NCBI GenBank assembly: GCA_041675905.1
Contig: JBAYSX010000018.1
Span: forward strand, 1-54,307
Length of the DNA: 54,307 bases
Direction of reading: 5' to 3'
Origin: Sandaracinobacteroides sp041675905
Lineage (GTDB): Bacteria; Pseudomonadota; Alphaproteobacteria; Sphingomonadales; Sphingomonadaceae
In this document: positions 50,521 through 54,307 of the stretch, piece by piece
Layout of the letters: the number at the start of each line of letters is the position of its first letter
Position numbering within the stretch: position 1 is the stretch's first letter
Program-made: the position numbers and the translations under genes
The notes under the pieces: model-generated
The model's database searches: none
Told to the model about the DNA's origin: nothing
What the model saw: only the letters and a program-made list of their open reading frames with translations

Positions 50521-51621
50521 TTACCGGGACAGCGCGAGCGCCTTGAGCGCGCTCGTGCCGGTGACGACGATTTGCTCGCCCGGTTGCACGCCGGAGAGGA
50601 TGAGGGTCTGCCCCCCGCCGGAGCCGCCGCCTGTCACTTCGCGGATGGCGAAACCATCGACCGTCTTCACGAAAACGACCGTCCTGCCATCCATGCCGGT
50701 TACCGCCGACGTCGGCAGGCTGACAGCACCTGCGGGTGCTGCGCCAAAGATGGCGAGGCTGGTGGTGCGCCCGGCGATAATGCCGGGACCAGCGGGAATT
50801 TCGGCTTTCAGGCTGGCCGAACGGGTCGTCGGGTCGATGGTCGAGCCTGCTGACGTTACGCGGCCCTGCACGTCCTGCCCGATCCGCACTGTCATGCCGG
50901 GGCGGACGATTCCGACCAGCCGCTCGGGCAATTGGCCGACGGCCTCATAGCGGTTTGCCGCGTCGATCACATAAGGCGCAGTGCCGCCATCGACCGGATT
51001 GCCCGTCTGGATATCGGCGGCGGTGACGCGCCCGGCAATCGGCGCGGTAAGCGTATAGACTCCCTTCGCGCCATCGCCGCTGACCCGTTTCAGGATGCGC
51101 GATTTTTCGGAAACATCGGTGCGCGCTTCCGCCGCCAGCGCCTGCGCCTCGTCGGCGCGGGCGGCGGCGATGATGCCTTCCTTGCTGAGCTGTGCAAGCC
51201 GTGCGGCATTCGCGGCGGCAACGCCCAGCCGGGCCTCGGCGCGGGCGAGATCCGCGCCCATCGTCAGCACATCCCGGCTGGAGATGACGGCCAGCGGCTG
51301 GCCCTTTCGCACGGTGTCTCCTTCCACGACCATCGTGCGAACCACGACGCCCGGAAAGGTCGCCGCCACCGCTACACGGGCATTGGCCGGTGGCTGGATC
51401 AGGGCAGGAACGGTGGCGAGCGGGGCTTCGGTGGCAGCGGTGGCGGTCTCCACGCGGATGCCGGTTTGCGCGGCCTGGTCGGCATCGACCTGCAAATCGT
51501 CCGATGCCGCTGTCGCCGCCGCGGTCGGTTCAGCGGGAGGTTCCCCCCCCTTGTCGCATGCGGCGGCAAGCGTCAGCGCGATCACGGCGGCGCTGGCCCG
51601 GAAGAGGCTTCGGTTCGACAT
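50521..51621 (-). CDS. czcB: Membrane fusion protein CzcB of the metal efflux pump
   Basis: 366 aa periplasmic adaptor, with lipobox 'LTLAAACDKGG', an N-terminal domain, a helical hairpin ('DLARAEARLGVAAANAARLAQLSKEGIIAAARADEAQALAAEARTDVSEKSRIL') and beta-barrel 'GVYTLTAPIAGRVTAADIQTGNPVDGG'. It links CzcA to CzcC. Its stop lies six bases before the czcA start. The 18-bp motif at 51644-51661 lies 23 bp upstream of the start. Confidence 0.92.
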   Translation of the reverse strand: MSNRSLFRASAAVIALTLAAACDKGGEPPAEPTAAATAASDDLQVDADQAAQTGIRVETATAATEAPLATVPALIQPPANARVAVAATFPGVVVRTMVVEGDTVRKGQPLAVISSRDVLTMGADLARAEARLGVAAANAARLAQLSKEGIIAAARADEAQALAAEARTDVSEKSRILKRVSGDGAKGVYTLTAPIAGRVTAADIQTGNPVDGGTAPYVIDAANRYEAVGQLPERLVGIVRPGMTVRIGQDVQGRVTSAGSTIDPTTRSASLKAEIPAGPGIIAGRTTSLAIFGAAPAGAVSLPTSAVTGMDGRTVVFVKTVDGFAIREVTGGGSGGGQTLILSGVQPGEQIVVTGTSALKALALSR

Positions 51622-51643
51622 GGCCTGGCACCTAACAGAAGAA

Positions 51644-51661
51644 GCTGACAATTTCCTGACG
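51644..51661. promoter_or_regulatory. Shared 18-bp motif upstream of czcB (putative response-regulator site)
   Basis: GCTGACAATTTCCTGACG matches the motif upstream of the response-regulator gene (53431-53448) at all but the three middle bases (GCTGACAA-N3-CCTGACG). It contains a direct repeat of CTGAC with an 11-bp period, as expected for OmpR-type regulators. Confidence 0.7.
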
Positions 51662-51672
51662 TTAGCGGGCGA

Positions 51673-52689
51673 TCAGGCGCGGGGAAAGCGCAGCGACAAT
51701 TCGCGCAGGGCCGAGTCCGTCGTCAGCCTGCCGCCATGTGCCGCCATGATCCGGTCGACAATCGCCAACCCCAGCCCTGCACCATTCTTGCTGGGCTGAT
51801 CGGCCCGCCGGTGGCGGCGCACCAGATCGGACAGGCGTTCAGGCGACAGGCCCGGCCCCTCATCCGCCACCGCTATCGTCGCACCCGGGCCGACACGTAC
51901 ATGAACAGCGCCGCCTGAGGGCGTGACCCGCACGGCATTTTCGATCAGATTACGCAGCGCCGCCGCAATGGCCTCCCGCCTGCCGCGAACAGCCGGGGGT
52001 TGCTCGCCCGGATCAAGCTCGATGGTCTTGCCCGATGCGATGATTTCCGGCGCCATGAAACCGACGACATCGGTTGCGACATCGGTAAGGCACACCATCT
52101 CCGGTGCCAGTTGGGCCGCCCTGGCAGCGTCGATCTGCGCCAGCAGCAGAAGCTGGTCGATCAGCCGTCGCATCGCGGTTATGTCGCCCTTCAGCCGGTT
52201 CGCATCATCATGATCGAGCCGGTCGAGTTCGAGCGACAGCACCGCCAGCGGCGTGCGCAATTCATGGGCCACATCGGCAGCGAACGCTTCCTGGCGTATC
52301 GCCGCCTCATCGAGCCTGTTGAGCAGATCGTTAACCGCATCGGTGAAGGGCAGCGCCTCGGCGGGCATAAACGAGGTGTCGATCCGGAAACCGCGCTCAT
52401 GCCCGCGCGCCGCCTCGATCTCCACCGCCGCGGCCTCCAGCGGGGCGAAAGCCTGACGGATGACACGATGACCAACGAAGGCGACCGGAACCATCAGCAC
52501 CAGCACCGGCAGGGCGACATGGTTCAGCATTTCATGGAGCGCGCGCGAGGTCGCTTCTCCCGCTGAGACGTCAATGAACGAGAGCCGGTACATGACGAGG
52601 ACAGCCGCGAGAAGCAGCAGCGTGCCGGCGAGCGCGACCAGCCCCAGGCCGCGCGTCAGCCGACGGGAAACAGAACGCCGGCGGGTCAT
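51673..52689 (-). CDS. Sensor histidine kinase
   Basis: 338 aa. Two membrane helices ('VALAGTLLLLAAVLVMYRLSF' and 'VALPVLVLMVPVAFVGHRVI') enclose a very short periplasmic loop of about 30 residues. A HAMP-like stretch, the dimerisation box 'FAADVAHELRTPLAVLSLELD' (phospho-His), N box 'NLIENAVRVTPSG', G1 'VADEGPGLS' and G2 'GAGLGLAIVDRIMAAHGG' follow. Short sensors of this type may sense in the membrane or with partners. It overlaps the regulator gene (ATGA). Confidence 0.92.
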   Translation of the reverse strand: MTRRRSVSRRLTRGLGLVALAGTLLLLAAVLVMYRLSFIDVSAGEATSRALHEMLNHVALPVLVLMVPVAFVGHRVIRQAFAPLEAAAVEIEAARGHERGFRIDTSFMPAEALPFTDAVNDLLNRLDEAAIRQEAFAADVAHELRTPLAVLSLELDRLDHDDANRLKGDITAMRRLIDQLLLLAQIDAARAAQLAPEMVCLTDVATDVVGFMAPEIIASGKTIELDPGEQPPAVRGRREAIAAALRNLIENAVRVTPSGGAVHVRVGPGATIAVADEGPGLSPERLSDLVRRHRRADQPSKNGAGLGLAIVDRIMAAHGGRLTTDSALRELSLRFPRA

Positions 52690-53363
52690 GGTCCATCGTC
52701 CCGCAACATATAGCCGACGCCCCGGATGGTGTGGAGGTTGCCGCCCGCGCCCGCCTCTTCCAGCTTGCGTCGCAACCGCGAAACCGCCGCCTCTACGGCG
52801 TTGGGAGTGACCGCCTCGTTGAAATTATAGATGGCATTTTCGATGGCGTCGCGGCGGACGACCGTGCCCGCATGGCGGATCAGATATTCCAGCAGATCGG
52901 TTTCCCGGCGGGAAAGGTCGATTTCCCGGCCATCATGGCGCGCGGTTCGTGCCACAGTGTCGAAGTGCAACGATCCCAGGTGCAGAACGGTATGGGCGCG
53001 CGGGCCTGGGCGGCGCAAAAGCGCGCGGATGCGGGCCGCCAGTTCGTCGATCTCCACCGGCTTTACGACATAATCGTCCGCGCCCGCATCCAGCCCGGTC
53101 ACCCGATCCTCCAGCCCGCCGCGCGCCGTCTGGATAATCGCCGGCGGAATGTCCCGATAGCGCCGCCGCTCGGCCAGCCAGTCTATCCCGTCCCCGTCGG
53201 GCAGGCCCAGATCGAGAACGATGGCGTCATAAATTGCGCTGCTCATCGCCATGTCGGCATCGGCAAGCGTACCGGCAACATCGCACGCGAATCCCCGGCG
53301 CGCGAGGCCGTCCGCCACCAGCCTTGCGAGGCGATCATTGTCTTCGATGATAAGGATACGCAT
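52686..53363 (-). CDS. OmpR-family response regulator
   Basis: 225 aa: receiver 'MRILIIEDNDRLARLVADGLARRGF', phospho-Asp in 'DAIVLDLGLPDGDGIDWL', Lys in 'DDYVVKPVEIDELAARI', and a winged-helix DNA-binding domain 'EIDLSRRETDLLEYLIRHAGTVVRRDAIENAIYNFNEAVTPNAVEAAVSRLRRKLEEAG'. ATG 53363 gives the receiver start; the longer frame has no homology. Likely controls the czcBA-C genes, and itself, through the shared 18-bp motif. Confidence 0.93.
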   Translation of the reverse strand: MRILIIEDNDRLARLVADGLARRGFACDVAGTLADADMAMSSAIYDAIVLDLGLPDGDGIDWLAERRRYRDIPPAIIQTARGGLEDRVTGLDAGADDYVVKPVEIDELAARIRALLRRPGPRAHTVLHLGSLHFDTVARTARHDGREIDLSRRETDLLEYLIRHAGTVVRRDAIENAIYNFNEAVTPNAVEAAVSRLRRKLEEAGAGGNLHTIRGVGYMLRDDGP

Positions 53364-53430
53364 GAAACGGAACCGGCAAGCCTCGCCAACAGTATCGGAA
53401 TTCCCCTGCCTCGTCCCCATAGAACAGCTT

Positions 53431-53448
53431 GCTGACAACAGCCTGACG
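53431..53448. promoter_or_regulatory. Shared 18-bp motif upstream of the response-regulator gene
   Basis: GCTGACAACAGCCTGACG, the partner of the site before czcB, about 68 bp before the regulator's ATG and in the same orientation relative to the downstream gene. It is consistent with autoregulation. Confidence 0.7.
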
Positions 53449-53522
53449 GTCAGTGCATGCTGAACATTTACCGGTGGAATCGTTCGCGGGACAGATCGCG
53501 GTGTGCGGGCTTCTCCCGCACG

Positions 53523-54035
53523 TCAGAGCGTCCGGCTATCGTAGGCCCACTGCAGAAGCGCCTGCCGTTGCCTTGGCCGACAGAACGGATCGCCGGGATG
53601 GCAATGTTTACGGACCTGCGCCGCATGACGCCGGAATGCCTTCCAGCGCCCGATCTGCCGACGATCCTCTTCGGATAATCTCCTCCCCGCATAATAGCGG
53701 CAATACCATTGAAACCAGCCGCGCGGATCGTCCGGATATATCCAGCCCTTTTCAATCCAGACACGAAGCGGCACGCTTGCCCGCACGCCAAACCAGTTCA
53801 GCGAGCAATCGGGAGGACCAGCCGCGAGCTTCGCTTCGTGAAACCAGCTATCGGGGAACTCCGCCCTGCAATCGGTCATATATTTACCGCAGAAAACACC
53901 CAGACGCAGCATGTCCGCCGGCGTCAGTTCGGGCTGGAAGTCGGGATCGAACCCTGCGCCCATCGGGGCAACGCGCGTGTAGCGGTATCCCTGTTGCATC
54001 CGGTCGTTGACGACGATCTCCACAGCTTCCATCAT
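53523..54035 (-). CDS. Conserved hypothetical protein downstream of truA
   Basis: 170 aa: 'MMEAVEIVVNDRMQQGYRYTRVAPMGAGFDPDFQPELTPADMLRLGVFCGKYMTDCRAEFPDSWF...' with many Trp, Arg and Cys ('GWFQWYCRYYAGRRLSEEDRRQIGRWKAFRRHAAQVRKHCHPGDPFCRPRQRQALLQWAYDSR'). The layout suggests a compact, perhaps nucleic-acid-binding protein, but no family with known function is recognised. Its ATG overlaps the truA stop (ATGATG/TGA), so they are translated together. Confidence 0.7.
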   Translation of the reverse strand: MMEAVEIVVNDRMQQGYRYTRVAPMGAGFDPDFQPELTPADMLRLGVFCGKYMTDCRAEFPDSWFHEAKLAAGPPDCSLNWFGVRASVPLRVWIEKGWIYPDDPRGWFQWYCRYYAGRRLSEEDRRQIGRWKAFRRHAAQVRKHCHPGDPFCRPRQRQALLQWAYDSRTL

Positions 54036-54307
54036 TCGACACTTTCCGCATATTTCGCACCCGCAAACCATAGTCCGTCGGGCGGGGCATTCAGCCGCAA
54101 ACCGGCGCGGTCGCGTGCTGCCAGCGCCGCCGCGACATCGGCGGGTGTCCACCGACCTTCACCCACCGTTACCAGCGCGCCCGTCATCGAGCGGACCTGA
54201 TGATGCAGAAAGGAGCGTGCCGCCGCATGGATCAGCACCAGTCCCTCCTGTTCTTCCACATCCAGACGATCGAGGGTTTTTACCGGCGAGGCCGCCTGGC
54301 AATGAAC
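54032..54307 (-). CDS. truA: tRNA pseudouridine synthase A (TruA), C-terminal part
   Basis: The visible 91 residues are the end of TruA, which forms pseudouridine at tRNA positions 38-40: 'VEEQEGLVLIHAAARSFLHHQVRSMTGALVTVGEGRWTPADVAAALAARDRAGLRLNAPPDGLWFAGAKY'. The motif 'SFLHHQVRSMTGALVTVG' is diagnostic. The gene runs off the window edge; the catalytic Asp lies outside. Confidence 0.9.
   Translation of the reverse strand, partial: VHCQAASPVKTLDRLDVEEQEGLVLIHAAARSFLHHQVRSMTGALVTVGEGRWTPADVAAALAARDRAGLRLNAPPDGLWFAGAKYAESVE

Noticed and set aside
1..54307. CRISPR arrays, rRNA and tRNA genes, riboswitches
   Set aside because: No regularly spaced repeats, no rRNA-like stretches, no tRNA cloverleaf and no recognisable riboswitch core were seen by reading.

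Overview
The window looks like a sphingomonad (Sphingomonadales, Alphaproteobacteria). It is GC-rich, has two TonB-dependent receptors of the '(E)IVVTA(R/Q)KR' type, an alphaproteobacterial LexA box (GAAC-N7-GAAC) in front of imuA, and typical sphingomonad cop/czc and phn loci. No rRNA, tRNA or CRISPR was seen. Genes at the two edges are incomplete or uncertain.

Region 1 (1-10.8 kb) is a phosphonate locus: phnE, phnC, a hexapeptide acetyltransferase and phnN on +; a DUF6886 protein, a DUF1045 2H protein, phnM and a phnL-like gene on -; then phnF, a second phnM, an EEP-family hydrolase and an ABC exporter on +. The locus is damaged. The phnL-like gene appears to be an in-frame fusion of the start of phnG with the end of phnL, so phnH, phnI, phnJ and phnK (the C-P lyase core) are missing. 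phnF is broken by a 19-bp tandem duplication and phnN by a 1-bp shift.

Region 2 (10.8-24.3 kb) is IS-rich. Remnants of IS701, IS3 and IS5 elements and of a C5 DNA methyltransferase surround an SDR / NTF2-like / TonB-receptor cassette, the SOS mutagenesis operon imuA-imuB-dnaE2 and a large catalase. dnaE2 has lost about half its length in frame, including the polymerase active site.

Region 3 (24.3-32.5 kb) is a mobile accessory block: a tyrosine recombinase, an XRE regulator, a DUF2511 lipoprotein, a zinc-ribbon membrane protein, then a tight operon of a HigA-like regulator, a PaeR7I/XhoI-like methyltransferase and endonuclease, a DUF6338 membrane protein and a tiny YQPT-repeat protein. A decayed integrase closes it. 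A palindrome is repeated at 24.6 and 27.9 kb.

Region 4 (32.6-54.3 kb) begins with a TonB receptor on +; everything after it is on -. In transcription order it holds truA (partial), a conserved hypothetical, a two-component system, a CzcB-CzcA-DUF3240-CzcC efflux system, a ZIP transporter, CopA-CopB, a CDF transporter, and then an unusual four-gene operon: a small protein, an M64-peptidase-VWA protein, an 81-residue His-containing protein, and a tyrosinase-VWA protein. The two large proteins share the same C-terminal architecture and differ in the N-terminal metalloenzyme. This operon, next to copper handling genes, is the best candidate here for an undescribed system. An 18-bp motif shared by the promoters of the two-component system and czcB is a likely response-regulator site.
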